The notes under the pieces were generated by a model, which was not told where the DNA came from, searched no databases, and saw only the letters and a program-made list of their open reading frames with translations. 21,051 nt of DNA. Origin: Candidatus Berkelbacteria bacterium (lineage in GTDB: Bacteria > Patescibacteriota > UBA1384 > 2-12-FULL-50-11). The number at the start of each line of letters is the position of its first letter. Positions within the stretch are counted from its first letter, which is position 1. Location of the stretch: NCBI GenBank assembly GCA_024654065.1, contig JANLIQ010000023.1:1-21051 (forward strand), read 5' to 3'. Shown here piece by piece: positions 8,694-15,633 of this stretch. Made by a program: the position numbers and the translations under genes.

Positions 8694-9071
8694 CTAGCGA
8701 ATACAAATAACTTCAATCGGCAACTCTAATTTCGTCCACGACCGATCGGCGGTAATAACCGAACAGTGTCGGGCAGCTGCCGTGGCCAAGCAGACTTTAT
8801 CGGCGAGAGAGATATCTTTCTCGTTGCCTGAAAAATTATCGACACACGCCTTGAGATCGCTCTGGCTAAAAGGCAAGATTTTGAGTTGCAGCTTTCTGAA
8901 AGTTTCCACTCCAAATGTCTTGCCGGGAAACAGTCGTCGTAATTTGAGAATAGTTTCCGCAAGATTGACGGCACTAATCGCCAGGGGCTCGTTTAAAAAT
9001 TTGGCCAACTGCTCGCCACCTGGCTCGTCGTTGACATAGGCGATTAGCGCCGAAGAATCAAGCAAACGCAT
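8694..9071 (-). CDS. PIN-domain toxin (VapC-like)
   Basis: 125 residues from the ATG at 9071, beginning MRLLDSSALIAYVNDEPGG, a canonical VapC N-terminus with catalytic Asp5. Further acidic positions: Glu in NLAETILKL (about 40), Asp in SLADKVCLA (about 89) and Asp in ITADRSW (about 107). An upstream ATG at 9185 would add 38 residues overlapping the AbrB gene in another frame and is not needed. The chosen ATG shares its A with the last base of the AbrB stop (TAATG), and AAGGG lies just upstream, so translation is probably coupled. Predicted RNase toxin of TA module 2. Confidence 0.9.
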   Translation of the reverse strand: MRLLDSSALIAYVNDEPGGEQLAKFLNEPLAISAVNLAETILKLRRLFPGKTFGVETFRKLQLKILPFSQSDLKACVDNFSGNEKDISLADKVCLATAAARHCSVITADRSWTKLELPIEVICIR

Positions 9072-9337
9072 TAAATCCCTTCGCGTTTGGCCTCGGCTCG
9101 TCTCTCGGCTATTAATTCTTCTGAAATCATTCGGCCAGTCACTGGATAGCTCATATGAGACAATTCTTTTTGGAGTTTTTCCCATTGATCGAGTGGTTTC
9201 TCCAGTACCAGACGGCGACTCGATACTCTCACCGTCAATGCCGCTTTCGGCTCCAACCCGAATAACCGCCTGGCCTTGGCCGGTATCACTATCCGCCCAT
9301 CCTTACCCATTTTCGTTCGTAAAAGTAAATCACCCAT
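9071..9337 (-). CDS. AbrB/SpoVT-family antitoxin (VapB-like)
   Basis: 88 residues. The N-terminal ~45 residues (TKMGKDGRIVIPAKARRLFG) match the SpoVT-AbrB swapped-hairpin DNA-binding fold, and the remaining 40 charged helical residues are the usual toxin-binding part. It overlaps the PIN toxin by one base. A near-consensus promoter lies right upstream and no Shine-Dalgarno site precedes the ATG. The family normally represses its own operon. Confidence 0.9.
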   Translation of the reverse strand: MGDLLLRTKMGKDGRIVIPAKARRLFGLEPKAALTVRVSSRRLVLEKPLDQWEKLQKELSHMSYPVTGRMISEELIAERRAEAKREGI

Positions 9338-9374
9338 GACAATTCTAGTATATGTCAGATTTTAAGAATGTCAA
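9338..9374 (-). promoter_or_regulatory. Promoter/operator of the AbrB/PIN module, leaderless type
   Basis: Minus strand: TTGACA (9374-9369), 16 bp, TATACT (9352-9347), then 9 nt to the ATG at 9337, leaving a leader of at most about 2-3 nt. TGACA at 9338-9342 and TGTCA at 9353-9357 form an inverted repeat across the -10 box, a likely binding site for the antitoxin. Confidence 0.65.
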
Positions 9375-9391
9375 ATTAATATCTCTTCTTG

Positions 9392-9420
9392 TCGACAAGA
9401 TGAGTCAATGTCGGTAGAAT
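9392..9420 (+). promoter_or_regulatory. Promoter of the secreted-protein gene
   Basis: TCGACA (9392-9397), 17 bp, TAGAAT (9415-9420). Transcription should start near 9427, giving a leader of about 24 nt that contains AGGAG at 9438-9442, 8 nt before the ATG. This gene is a conventional leadered case, unlike many others here. Confidence 0.6.
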
Positions 9421-9450
9421 TATCTTAATCTCATTCGAGGAGTTTGTACC

Positions 9451-10194
9451 ATGAAAACATGGATTTCTGTCATTCTCGCCACTATTGCGATCGCACTTGG
9501 CGCCGTCACCCCAGTTTTTACGTCCTGGGGTTGCGCCTCGACGCAGTCGAAAAAAGTCGCTGGTGATCGCCAGCAACCACCTGAAGCCCCTATCGTCACC
9601 ACTCTTTCATCAGCCAAAGATAACGTCGCTTCGACATCAGAGAGCAGTATCGTCGAACCTGCTACCGGCCACCAAGCCGTATCTAATGAGGTCGACCCAT
9701 CTCAAGAAGGAGTGAATAAGCCCGAAGAAGGAGAACCAGCGGTCTCAAGTAGACCAGACCCCAGCTTCCTTTACGCCGGTGGCACAAAATGGGCACGTGT
9801 TGGCGTCGGCCTGGTCTCTAACCCAGGAGATGACCTAGCCCAGCTCGGCTACCAGGAGATAACCTTCCTGCCCAACGGAACTTACGAGTGGGAGGGATGG
9901 ATCTTATTCACAAACTTCAAGAAGTTGGGGCACTACGAGCTTCGTGGCCCGGATGTTTACATGAGAGACACGGAGGTTCTCTGGATGAGGGACGACAAGA
10001 ACAAGGCAGTCGACATCAAAGACCTCATTTGGAACGACGAGACATATGCGAAATATCGTGTCGAAGGTGAGTTGGGACCTGTTTTGGAAGTATTGGGGGG
10101 AGGAAATTGGGTCTACATGGCCAACTATCGTTACGACTGGAAACGCCACAGGGTGGTTGACCAGTACGACGAAATTGTCCCAATTCCTAAGTGA
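9451..10194 (+). CDS. Predicted secreted or lipid-anchored protein of unknown function
   Basis: 247 residues. The first ~24 form a signal peptide (MKTW then a hydrophobic core), followed by a single Cys28 in TSWGCAS, which is not a good lipobox but could be a lipidation site. Residues about 30-105 are a low-complexity Ser/Pro/Glu linker. Residues about 106-247 form a compact, beta-rich, Trp/Tyr-rich domain (LPNGTYEWEGW, GHYELRGPDVYM, VYMANYRYDWKRHRV) that resembles small beta-barrel or lipocalin-like folds in character only. I do not recognise the family. The gene stands alone on the plus strand with its own promoter and Shine-Dalgarno site and ends at a hairpin at 10213-10243. Probably cell-surface. 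Confidence 0.8.
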   Translation: MKTWISVILATIAIALGAVTPVFTSWGCASTQSKKVAGDRQQPPEAPIVTTLSSAKDNVASTSESSIVEPATGHQAVSNEVDPSQEGVNKPEEGEPAVSSRPDPSFLYAGGTKWARVGVGLVSNPGDDLAQLGYQEITFLPNGTYEWEGWILFTNFKKLGHYELRGPDVYMRDTEVLWMRDDKNKAVDIKDLIWNDETYAKYRVEGELGPVLEVLGGGNWVYMANYRYDWKRHRVVDQYDEIVPIPK

Positions 10195-10212
10195 TGAGCG
10201 CAGGGTCGATTC

Positions 10213-10250
10213 AATGGGCTGGAGGCCTCACTTCCAGCCCGTTTCTTATG
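10213..10250 (+). terminator. Intrinsic terminator between convergent genes
   Basis: Stem GGGCTGGA (10216-10223) with TCCAGCCC (10233-10240), 9-nt loop, extendable by a GU and two AU pairs, followed by GTTTCTTATGGTTT. It sits just after the stop of the secreted-protein gene and before the end of the convergent gene, so it may act in both directions, better on the plus strand. Confidence 0.65.
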
Positions 10251-10599
10251 GTTTGTAAAGTGGGTCGAGTTCTAGCACTCTGGTTTTGAGTTCAGGGTGG
10301 AATTCGCTGGCAAGTATTGTGATATCGCGCGAGCCGGGATTGAGCTCGTACGCCCGGTCGATAATTATTCGCAGGGTCTCTTGGTCGCTGTTCTTTAGTC
10401 GCTTGGCTAAGCTGACCAATTTTCGCTCGTCAGTTTGAGTGGCGACATAGCGAGCGATATTTGCAACTCGTTCCTGCTGGCTAGCTTGCTCGATCCGACC
10501 AACCTCGTTATTGATAGCGTTAACTGTTGCGGTCCGCCAGGAATACAATCCGGCGACAACCACAAGCGCACCTAGATAAAACCAGAATCTACTCGACAT
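10246..10599 (-). CDS. Small single-pass membrane protein, unknown function
   Basis: 117 residues. Residues about 4-24 (FWFYLGALVVVAGLYSW) are a transmembrane segment or uncleaved signal. The rest is soluble and helical with repeated short helices (SLAKRLKNSDQETLRIIIDRAYELNPG), somewhat like TPR or HEAT-style helical hairpins, but too short to assign. It follows valS on the same strand after a 118-nt gap. No strong Shine-Dalgarno site or promoter was identified. Confidence 0.65.
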   Translation of the reverse strand: MSSRFWFYLGALVVVAGLYSWRTATVNAINNEVGRIEQASQQERVANIARYVATQTDERKLVSLAKRLKNSDQETLRIIIDRAYELNPGSRDITILASEFHPELKTRVLELDPLYKP

Positions 10600-10642
10600 T
10601 CTTTAATCTCGACATATTTACTTGTAAAAGCTATATTTACCT

Positions 10643-10708
10643 AATAAAACCGGGTGGGGTGCCGACCAAACGTGAAAGTCGTTTCTTAAGTACTCCTCGG
10701 TTTTTATT
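10643..10708 (-). other. Intergenic inverted repeat downstream of valS
   Basis: Arms AATAAAACCG (10643-10652) and CGGTTTTTATT (10698-10708) are complementary apart from one extra A/T and enclose 45 nt. In the minus-strand transcript the structure would end in CGGTTTTATT, so it may be a large-loop terminator for valS. The enclosed sequence shows no recognised RNA family. Confidence 0.35.
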
Positions 10709-10717
10709 TTGATTAAC

Positions 10718-12808
10718 TCAATCTCCATCCAGCATTTCTCGATTTATCATATCAACAAGAAATGGGGCAAAATCCGACAAAATGACTAGCTGACGCTTCA
10801 GGGCGATTAGCAGACACGACTTGGCTTGGGCGACCCGTTCAGGATTCTCCGCTTCTCGAATGGCCGACTTTTCGTACTCCAGAAATTGATCAGCAAAGTC
10901 ATGCCAGAAGAATTCGTATATCTCTTCAAGAGCTACAGATAGCTTAAGAGCGGTAAAGCTCTTCTCGTTTTTTGTTTCTAGTTTTACTAACTTTTCAAAA
11001 AACTTTTCCTCGGTGTGATCGAGATCCTTTGGTAGCTCAGCTTTTGCGCCCGATGACTCCATCACTACAAAACGAGTGGCGTTCCAAATCTTAGTAGCAA
11101 AATTACGGTATTTAATAATTTTTTGTTCTGAGTAACGTTGCGGTGTACCAGGAGAATTACCGCCAAGCAAGCTCATACGAAGGGCGTCAGAACCGTATTT
11201 TTCGATCATTGTCATCGGGTCCATTACATTTCCCTTGCTCTTACTCATCTTCTCGCCCTTTTCATCAAGAACGAACCCATGGAAGTAAACCTGCTTAAAC
11301 GGAATCTTACCCGTGAGGGCTTCGCTTAACATGATCATCCGAGCAACCCAGAAAAATATAATCTCAGGAGCTGTTTCAAGGAAACTTGTTGGATAGTAAC
11401 GCTGCAAGTCCGGTGCCTCAACGTTCGGCCACCCAAGCGTAGAGAATGGCCACAATCCAGAGGAGAACCAAGTATCTAGAACGTCCGGATCCTGAGTTAA
11501 TTTTTGTTCGCCAGCTTGTGTCCGAGCTTTTTCAAGACTGTCAGCGACGTAAACCTTACCGTTTTCGTCGTACCAAGCTGGGATCTCGTGTCCCCACCAA
11601 AGTTGACGACTAATGCACCAGTCGTGCAGGTCTTTCAGCCAGTGAAAGTACAGTTTTTCCAAATTCTTTGGAGTAAATTTAATTTCACCAGACTTAACTG
11701 CCTTAATCGCCGCCTCCTTGATTGCAGTGGCTTTCATGAACCATTGCGGCAGAATCTGTGGCTCAATTTTACCGCCGCCCCGGTAGCTGACGGCCACACG
11801 GTGACGATAGTTCTCATCGACTTTAACGAGCAAGCCCTTATCTTGAAGCTTTTGGGCGATGTCCTTTCTTGCCTCATCAATTTTTCGTCCCGCAAACTCA
11901 CCAGCTATGGGCAGTAATTTTCCAAATTGATCAATGACCTGAACTTTATCTAATTTATGACGGGACGCGATCTCAAAATCGGTCTTGTCGTGCCAGGGAG
12001 TGATAGTCATCACACCGGTACCAAACTCGGGGTCGACGGCCTCGTCCTTGATTATCGTGGCGGTAATTTTACCGTTAATCCACTCGCACTCAAAGGTAGC
12101 GCCGTCAATGTAGCTGGCGTAGCGCTTGTCAGTTGGGTGCATCACCACATACTTATCACCAAACTTGGTTTCTGGCCGGGCAGTACTAATCTCGAAAGGA
12201 CCAAACTTAAAGGTGTAAAAGGGCGTGGTTTCCTCTATATGTTCAACCTCGTCATCAGAGATAGTGGTCTGCATTCTTGGATCCCAGTTAATAATGAGCT
12301 CGGATTTATAGATCAGCCCCTTTTCGTAGAGACGAACGAATGCGGTCCGGACAGCCAGTTTTGAGTGTTCGTCCATTGTAAAACGAAACCGGTTCCAGTC
12401 GGCCGACAAGCCAAATCTTTTAAGGGAAGTCTCGACTCGGGGCATATAATACTTGACCCACTTCCAGACTTCTCCCAAAAACTTCTCTCGGCCAATTTGG
12501 CTGCGGCTCAACCCTTTTTCTTTCTGGATTTTCTTTTCCACTAAGGCCTGGACAGCAATTGCGGCGTGATCCATGCCGGGGAGCACCAGAACATCTTTAC
12601 CCAAGCGACGTTGATGGCGGGCGATCGTATCCTGAATGCCGTAGGTGAGCGCGTGACCCAAGTGCAAGTCGCCCGTAACGTTCGGTGGCGGAATAACAAT
12701 CGAGTACGGCTCACCCTTGCCCGACGGCACAAACTGCCCCTCGGCTTCCCATCGAGCGTAAATATCCGGTTCTTTAGTGTGATCGTAACGAGTAGGGATT
12801 TCAGGCAT
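10718..12808 (-). CDS. valS: Valyl-tRNA synthetase (compact form)
   Basis: Class I aminoacyl-tRNA synthetase that charges tRNA-Val in the cytoplasm. Signatures: PPPNVTGDLHLGHALT with the HIGH motif at 49-52 (HLGH), the editing-domain start STARPETKFGD (about 208-218), DLHDWCISRQLWWGHEIPAWY (393-413), DVLDTWFSSGLWPFSTLGWP (442-461) and KMSKS at 520-524. At 696 residues it is much shorter than typical bacterial ValRS (about 850-950). The editing insertion is present but abbreviated, and the protein ends within the anticodon-binding domain, without the C-terminal coiled-coil arm. The start is 7 nt after the stop of the cytidine deaminase-like gene, so the two are probably co-transcribed, perhaps also with hicBA. 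The identity is unambiguous. Confidence 0.96.
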   Translation of the reverse strand: MPEIPTRYDHTKEPDIYARWEAEGQFVPSGKGEPYSIVIPPPNVTGDLHLGHALTYGIQDTIARHQRRLGKDVLVLPGMDHAAIAVQALVEKKIQKEKGLSRSQIGREKFLGEVWKWVKYYMPRVETSLKRFGLSADWNRFRFTMDEHSKLAVRTAFVRLYEKGLIYKSELIINWDPRMQTTISDDEVEHIEETTPFYTFKFGPFEISTARPETKFGDKYVVMHPTDKRYASYIDGATFECEWINGKITATIIKDEAVDPEFGTGVMTITPWHDKTDFEIASRHKLDKVQVIDQFGKLLPIAGEFAGRKIDEARKDIAQKLQDKGLLVKVDENYRHRVAVSYRGGGKIEPQILPQWFMKATAIKEAAIKAVKSGEIKFTPKNLEKLYFHWLKDLHDWCISRQLWWGHEIPAWYDENGKVYVADSLEKARTQAGEQKLTQDPDVLDTWFSSGLWPFSTLGWPNVEAPDLQRYYPTSFLETAPEIIFFWVARMIMLSEALTGKIPFKQVYFHGFVLDEKGEKMSKSKGNVMDPMTMIEKYGSDALRMSLLGGNSPGTPQRYSEQKIIKYRNFATKIWNATRFVVMESSGAKAELPKDLDHTEEKFFEKLVKLETKNEKSFTALKLSVALEEIYEFFWHDFADQFLEYEKSAIREAENPERVAQAKSCLLIALKRQLVILSDFAPFLVDMINREMLDGD

Positions 12809-12815
12809 ATGTAAG

Positions 12816-13214
12816 CTATCCGAGTTTCGCCTTTTTCCACCAATATGGCTGGACTTGTTTCAGGGGAACGGAGTGCCATTGAGTAGGGTCGTCTTCTTGG
12901 GGAATGGCGACTTGGACATCTTCGCCAAACGAGAAAAAGCGCTCCTGACAAATACCGCAAGGCGTGTAAACAATAACCCGACCAGTCCTGTTGTCATTAG
13001 CAATGCAGATTGATGCAAGAATTCTTTTTTTTAGCTTCTGGGCCTCACAAATTGGTCCGGTCTCCGCACACAAGCAGGCTTGATCGTGTGGGCTATCTAC
13101 TGAAATACCGGTTAGTATCTGACCGTCTTCGGTGTAGCAGGCACTCGCTGCTTGATCCGGATGCTGCGTCAACAACTTTCGGGCTTCTTCGTACAGTTTT
13201 TGATCTACTTCCAT
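12816..13214 (-). CDS. Cytidine deaminase-like zinc enzyme
   Basis: 132 residues, the usual length of small tetrameric cytidine deaminases. The zinc and catalytic motif CAE is at 49-51 (in CLCAETGPICEA) and PCGIC at 85-89 supplies the other two cysteine ligands. These motifs fit the cytidine/blasticidin-S deaminase branch, predicted to hydrolyse (deoxy)cytidine or a related base to uridine in salvage. The C-terminus is rich in Trp/Tyr (QPYWWKKAK). The gene starts 4 nt after hicA and precedes valS by 7 nt. A possible leaderless promoter (TACAAT at 13226-13221) overlaps the hicA stop. The exact substrate is not assignable. Confidence 0.87.
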   Translation of the reverse strand: MEVDQKLYEEARKLLTQHPDQAASACYTEDGQILTGISVDSPHDQACLCAETGPICEAQKLKKRILASICIANDNRTGRVIVYTPCGICQERFFSFGEDVQVAIPQEDDPTQWHSVPLKQVQPYWWKKAKLG

Positions 13215-13218
13215 TCTT

Positions 13219-13491
13219 TTATTGTACCCCTGAACCTGGAAAAGTCGAGGCCGGGTTTCTCCATTTATCTTCCCACAGCTTTTGAAATTGGTCTTGGGTT
13301 AGCTCCGCCTGACGAAGGATTGCACTAAAAGTTCCTGGGGCGATCGGTTGGTTGTGTATGGAAATTGTAATTCCCCGGCCGTCGGGATGCTTGAGACGCT
13401 GATGGCTACCAGTCTGCCTACTAACAGTAAAACCCCGAAGCTGAAAAAACTTTGACAATTCTTTTGGCCTAATCTGCCCAAGCCGCCCCAT
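13219..13491 (-). CDS. hicA: HicA-family mRNA interferase toxin
   Basis: 90 residues. The pattern GFTVSRQTGSHQRLKHPDGRG, with the catalytic His at residue 30 in GSH, and the following TISIHNQPIAPGTFSAILRQAELTQDQF are characteristic of HicA toxins, which have a dsRBD-like fold and cleave mRNA. It starts 3 nt after hicB (TAACTAATG), so the antitoxin comes first. It is followed after 4 nt by the cytidine deaminase-like gene. Slightly longer than the minimal family because of a C-terminal extension of about 15 residues. Confidence 0.9.
   Translation of the reverse strand: MGRLGQIRPKELSKFFQLRGFTVSRQTGSHQRLKHPDGRGITISIHNQPIAPGTFSAILRQAELTQDQFQKLWEDKWRNPASTFPGSGVQ
13221..13248 (-). promoter_or_regulatory. 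Possible internal promoter for cda-valS
   Basis: Minus strand: TCGACT (13248-13243), 16 bp, TACAAT (13226-13221), 6 nt, then the ATG at 13214. The -10 box overlaps the hicA stop codon. It would let cda-valS be expressed independently of hicBA. Confidence 0.45.
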
Positions 13492-13494
13492 TAG

Positions 13495-13767
13495 TTAGCG
13501 GCTAATCTTTGCTCCGGCTGGAAGTTGAGCTCGAAAGGTTGTCACTAGCGACCCTGGACTTTCGATCGGCACCTCGGTCCCTTCTTCGGTGAGTGACTCC
13601 AGGTGGAAATTAACCAGCTTCTCAATTGCTTTCTGGGCTTCATCGGCGGTGTTGGCTTCGGTAGCAACTCCCAGCACCGGCACATAGGCCGTATAACAAA
13701 CATCCTCGGTTCCAAGCCGCTTCTCTCGGTTGATAACAGTAGTGTAGCTAGTTGCTTTAGCTTTCAT
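13495..13767 (-). CDS. hicB: HicB-family antitoxin
   Basis: 90 residues from the ATG at 13767 (MKAKATSYTTVINREKRLG). The core CYTAYVPVLGVATEANTADEAQKAIEKLVNFHLESL is the HicB partial RNase-H fold. No C-terminal DNA-binding domain is visible. The frame remains open up to an ATG at 13857, but that extension lacks family character and would run through the promoter. A TACAAT box ends 7 nt before the chosen ATG, so a leaderless start is likely. It should neutralise the HicA toxin encoded 3 nt downstream. Confidence 0.87.
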   Translation of the reverse strand: MKAKATSYTTVINREKRLGTEDVCYTAYVPVLGVATEANTADEAQKAIEKLVNFHLESLTEEGTEVPIESPGSLVTTFRAQLPAGAKISR

Positions 13768-13774
13768 TGAAGCC

Positions 13775-13780
13775 ATTGTA
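13775..13780 (-). promoter_or_regulatory. hicBA -10 box, leaderless type
   Basis: Minus-strand TACAAT 7 nt before the hicB ATG at 13767. No -35 box is recognisable at the right distance, so activation or another recognition element may be involved. Confidence 0.4.
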
Positions 13781-13860
13781 CACCCCATATCGGTCGGGGA
13801 GTAGGCAAAAGAGACAAATACGGAGTTTGAACAAAGCTGAGCGTAATTTGAGCTCACATA

Positions 13861-13889
13861 TTGACAACTATTCTCATGTTTAGTATATT
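13861..13889 (+). promoter_or_regulatory. Promoter of HTH/PIN module, leaderless type
   Basis: TTGACA (13861-13866), 17 bp, TATATT (13884-13889), then 9 nt to the ATG at 13899. Near-consensus sigma-70 type promoter, with at most about 2 nt of leader and no Shine-Dalgarno site. Confidence 0.7.
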
Positions 13890-13898
13890 TTAGTCACT

Positions 13899-14156
13899 AT
13901 GAGTCAACTGAAGTTAGCAAAAATGTACACGCCAGCGGAGGTGGCCGAAGTTTTGCAGGTCGAGAAGAATACGATCTATCGACTAATCGGCCGTGGCGAA
14001 ATAATCGCCAAAAGAATTGGCCGCGTTTACCGTATTCCATACAGTTCGATCGCCTTCACCCAAACCGGGCTGGATTTTGACCTGCTCCAAGCCGATGCCG
14101 AGGATCGCCGGAACCTAGGTGAGATCGAGGCGGCCTTGGTGCAAGCACGCCAGTAG
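13899..14156 (+). CDS. Excisionase/MerR-type HTH antitoxin
   Basis: 85 residues. Residues about 8-55 (YTPAEVAEVLQVEKNTIYRLIGRGEIIAKRIGRVYRIPYSSI) match the helix-turn-helix type found in excisionases (HTH_17): a helix pair followed by a wing ending in the R-I-P motif. The acidic C-terminal tail (about 60-85) is a probable toxin-binding segment. The stop is 2 nt before the ATG of a PIN-domain protein, so I read it as the antitoxin and autorepressor of TA module 4. It lies divergent from hicBA across a 131-bp region. Confidence 0.85.
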   Translation: MSQLKLAKMYTPAEVAEVLQVEKNTIYRLIGRGEIIAKRIGRVYRIPYSSIAFTQTGLDFDLLQADAEDRRNLGEIEAALVQARQ

Positions 14157-14158
14157 CA

Positions 14159-14590
14159 ATGAGCAAGACGATTAGGGTCTTTGTGGATTCTGACGTCGTT
14201 ATCTCCGTGATTATTTCCCAGACCGGCGCTGCCGGCCTGCTTATCAACGATGACCGAGTCGACAAGAGAATTTCCGATTACTCCCTGGAGGAGTTGGATA
14301 GTGTTGTTAAGCGGTTAAAACTTAATCAGGCGCTGCTCGAACGAATTCTCACCAAGACTATTGCGGTCGACCTCGATATGTCGAAGCTGAAAATACAGCG
14401 ACGTTTTACCAGTTTCGTTAATGACAAGAATGATGCCCATGTGATTGCCGGTGCAATAGTGGCTAAGGCGAAATTTTTGCTGACTTACAACCAGAAACAC
14501 TACAATACGGATCAAATAAAAAACGAGCTTGGCATTACCGTCCTGACGCCAGCTCTTTTCTTGCAGTATTTACGTTCGCTAGAGAGATAG
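14159..14590 (+). CDS. PIN-domain toxin paired with HTH antitoxin
   Basis: 143 residues with a PIN-like layout: Asp10 and Asp12 in FVDSDVVIS, a central Glu in SLEELDSV (about 44), and NDKNDAHVIAGAIVAKAKFLLTYNQKHYN (about 88-116). In the last motif the usual acidic residue is Asn (TYNQKHY), a variant seen in several PIN subgroups. Predicted RNase toxin of TA module 4. Its 3' end overlaps the convergent tsaD gene by 12 bp with no terminator between them. A residual possibility is that the Asn lowers activity. Confidence 0.82.
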   Translation: MSKTIRVFVDSDVVISVIISQTGAAGLLINDDRVDKRISDYSLEELDSVVKRLKLNQALLERILTKTIAVDLDMSKLKIQRRFTSFVNDKNDAHVIAGAIVAKAKFLLTYNQKHYNTDQIKNELGITVLTPALFLQYLRSLER

Positions 14591-15595
14591 GTTTGGGTCG
14601 GCTACCAGCTCCTGCCAGGGTGTCGGCTGACCGTACAACGCATGGAAAACAGCCGCTGCTCCTATCATCGCAGCATTGTCGGTGCAGTATTTAAATTCCG
14701 GAACAAAAAACTTTATTTCTGAACCGAAAGTATGAACTGCCTGTTCCAGTCGAACCCGCAGATGTTCATTTGCCGCAACTCCACCGACCAGGCAAACAGA
14801 TTTAACTTCAGGGTTTTTCTCTAATGCCCAAACAGTCTTCTTGGTAATTGTATCTGCAACCGTTTTTTGAAAGCTAGCGGCTACATCAGCTTTAATATGG
14901 CGAGGAATTGGATCGGGCAACTTACCAACTAATCCAGCTACGGCCGCTTTCAAACCGCTGAATGAAAACTCTAGGTTACCATGTTCGGGAAGTGAAATTG
15001 GTAGTTTGTAAGCATCTGCATTACCCTCTCTGGCCAGGTGGTCAATTGCTGGTCCGCCCGGGTATGGTAAGCCAAGTAAGCGAGCAACTTTGTCGAAAGC
15101 TTCACCAGCAGCGTCATCACGGGTAGCGCCAAGGTGTTGGTACTGAAGATGATTATCCATTAGAACAAGTTCGCTATGACCACCAGAGATGATCGCAATT
15201 AGGGCTGGTAGCTCTGGTTGGTTCTCACCCAACCAAGCGCTGTAAATATGCCCTTCGAGATGATTGATTGGGTAGAAAGGTTTGCCGGTCACTTGAGCGA
15301 TTGTTTTGGCAGCCGACTGACCAATAAGTAAACACCCAATCAAACCCGGACCGCTAGTGACGGCAATTACGTCAAAGTCGAGTTTTTTGTTCTCGGTCGC
15401 CTGGTTTAGTACGTGGGTCAGGGCTTCAGTATGCATTCGGGCAGCAACATCAGGAATAACCCCACCGGTTTTAGCGTGGGTTTTAAGCTGTGAGGCAACG
15501 ATATTGGTTAAGATGTTGAGTTTATCGTCGTCTGTTGCCTCAACAATCGCCGCCGCAGTTTCGTCGCAGGATGTTTCAATCGCCAGTACTCTCAT
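14579..15595 (-). CDS. tsaD: tRNA N6-adenosine threonylcarbamoyltransferase TsaD
   Basis: 338 residues, full family length. TsaD transfers the threonylcarbamoyl group to A37 of ANN-decoding tRNAs, giving the essential t6A modification. Visible motifs: N-terminal MRVLAIETSCDETAAAIV, metal-binding HLEGH (112-116), ISGGHSELVL (136-145), GEAFDKVARLLGLPYPGGPAIDHLA (164-188) and the C-terminal CTDNAAMIGAAA. The start sits 8 nt after a TAGAAT box, with no Shine-Dalgarno site. Divergent from the FemX-like gene with only 38 bp between the two start codons. Identity certain. Confidence 0.97.
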   Translation of the reverse strand: MRVLAIETSCDETAAAIVEATDDDKLNILTNIVASQLKTHAKTGGVIPDVAARMHTEALTHVLNQATENKKLDFDVIAVTSGPGLIGCLLIGQSAAKTIAQVTGKPFYPINHLEGHIYSAWLGENQPELPALIAIISGGHSELVLMDNHLQYQHLGATRDDAAGEAFDKVARLLGLPYPGGPAIDHLAREGNADAYKLPISLPEHGNLEFSFSGLKAAVAGLVGKLPDPIPRHIKADVAASFQKTVADTITKKTVWALEKNPEVKSVCLVGGVAANEHLRVRLEQAVHTFGSEIKFFVPEFKYCTDNAAMIGAAAVFHALYGQPTPWQELVADPNLSL

Positions 15596-15603
15596 ATAAA
15601 GCC

Positions 15604-15627
15604 ATTCTAGTCGATTACAGGTATACT
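15604..15627. promoter_or_regulatory. Divergent tsaD / femX -10 boxes, both leaderless type
   Basis: Minus-strand TAGAAT (15609-15604) ends 8 nt before the tsaD ATG (15595). Plus-strand TATACT (15622-15627) ends 6 nt before the femX-like ATG (15634). The whole intergenic region is 38 bp, so neither gene has room for a standard leader and ribosome-binding site. Neither box has a clear -35 partner, and each -35 region would lie in or near the opposite gene's start. Confidence 0.5.
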
Positions 15628-15633
15628 TAACAC

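Noticed and set aside
8623..8706. Longer RHH antitoxin with hydrophobic N-terminus
   Set aside because: Would read through the TATAAT promoter; the inner ATG gives the canonical RHH N-terminus.
9072..9185. Longer PIN toxin start at 9185
   Set aside because: Extension overlaps the AbrB gene in another frame; the inner ATG gives a canonical VapC N-terminus with TAATG coupling.
12541..12960. 139-codon minus-strand frame
   Set aside because: Spans the valS start and cda end in another frame; composition is Arg/Ser-rich shadow sequence.
13768..13857. N-terminal extension of hicB to the ATG at 13857
   Set aside because: Extra residues do not fit HicB and the region holds the TACAAT box just before the inner ATG.
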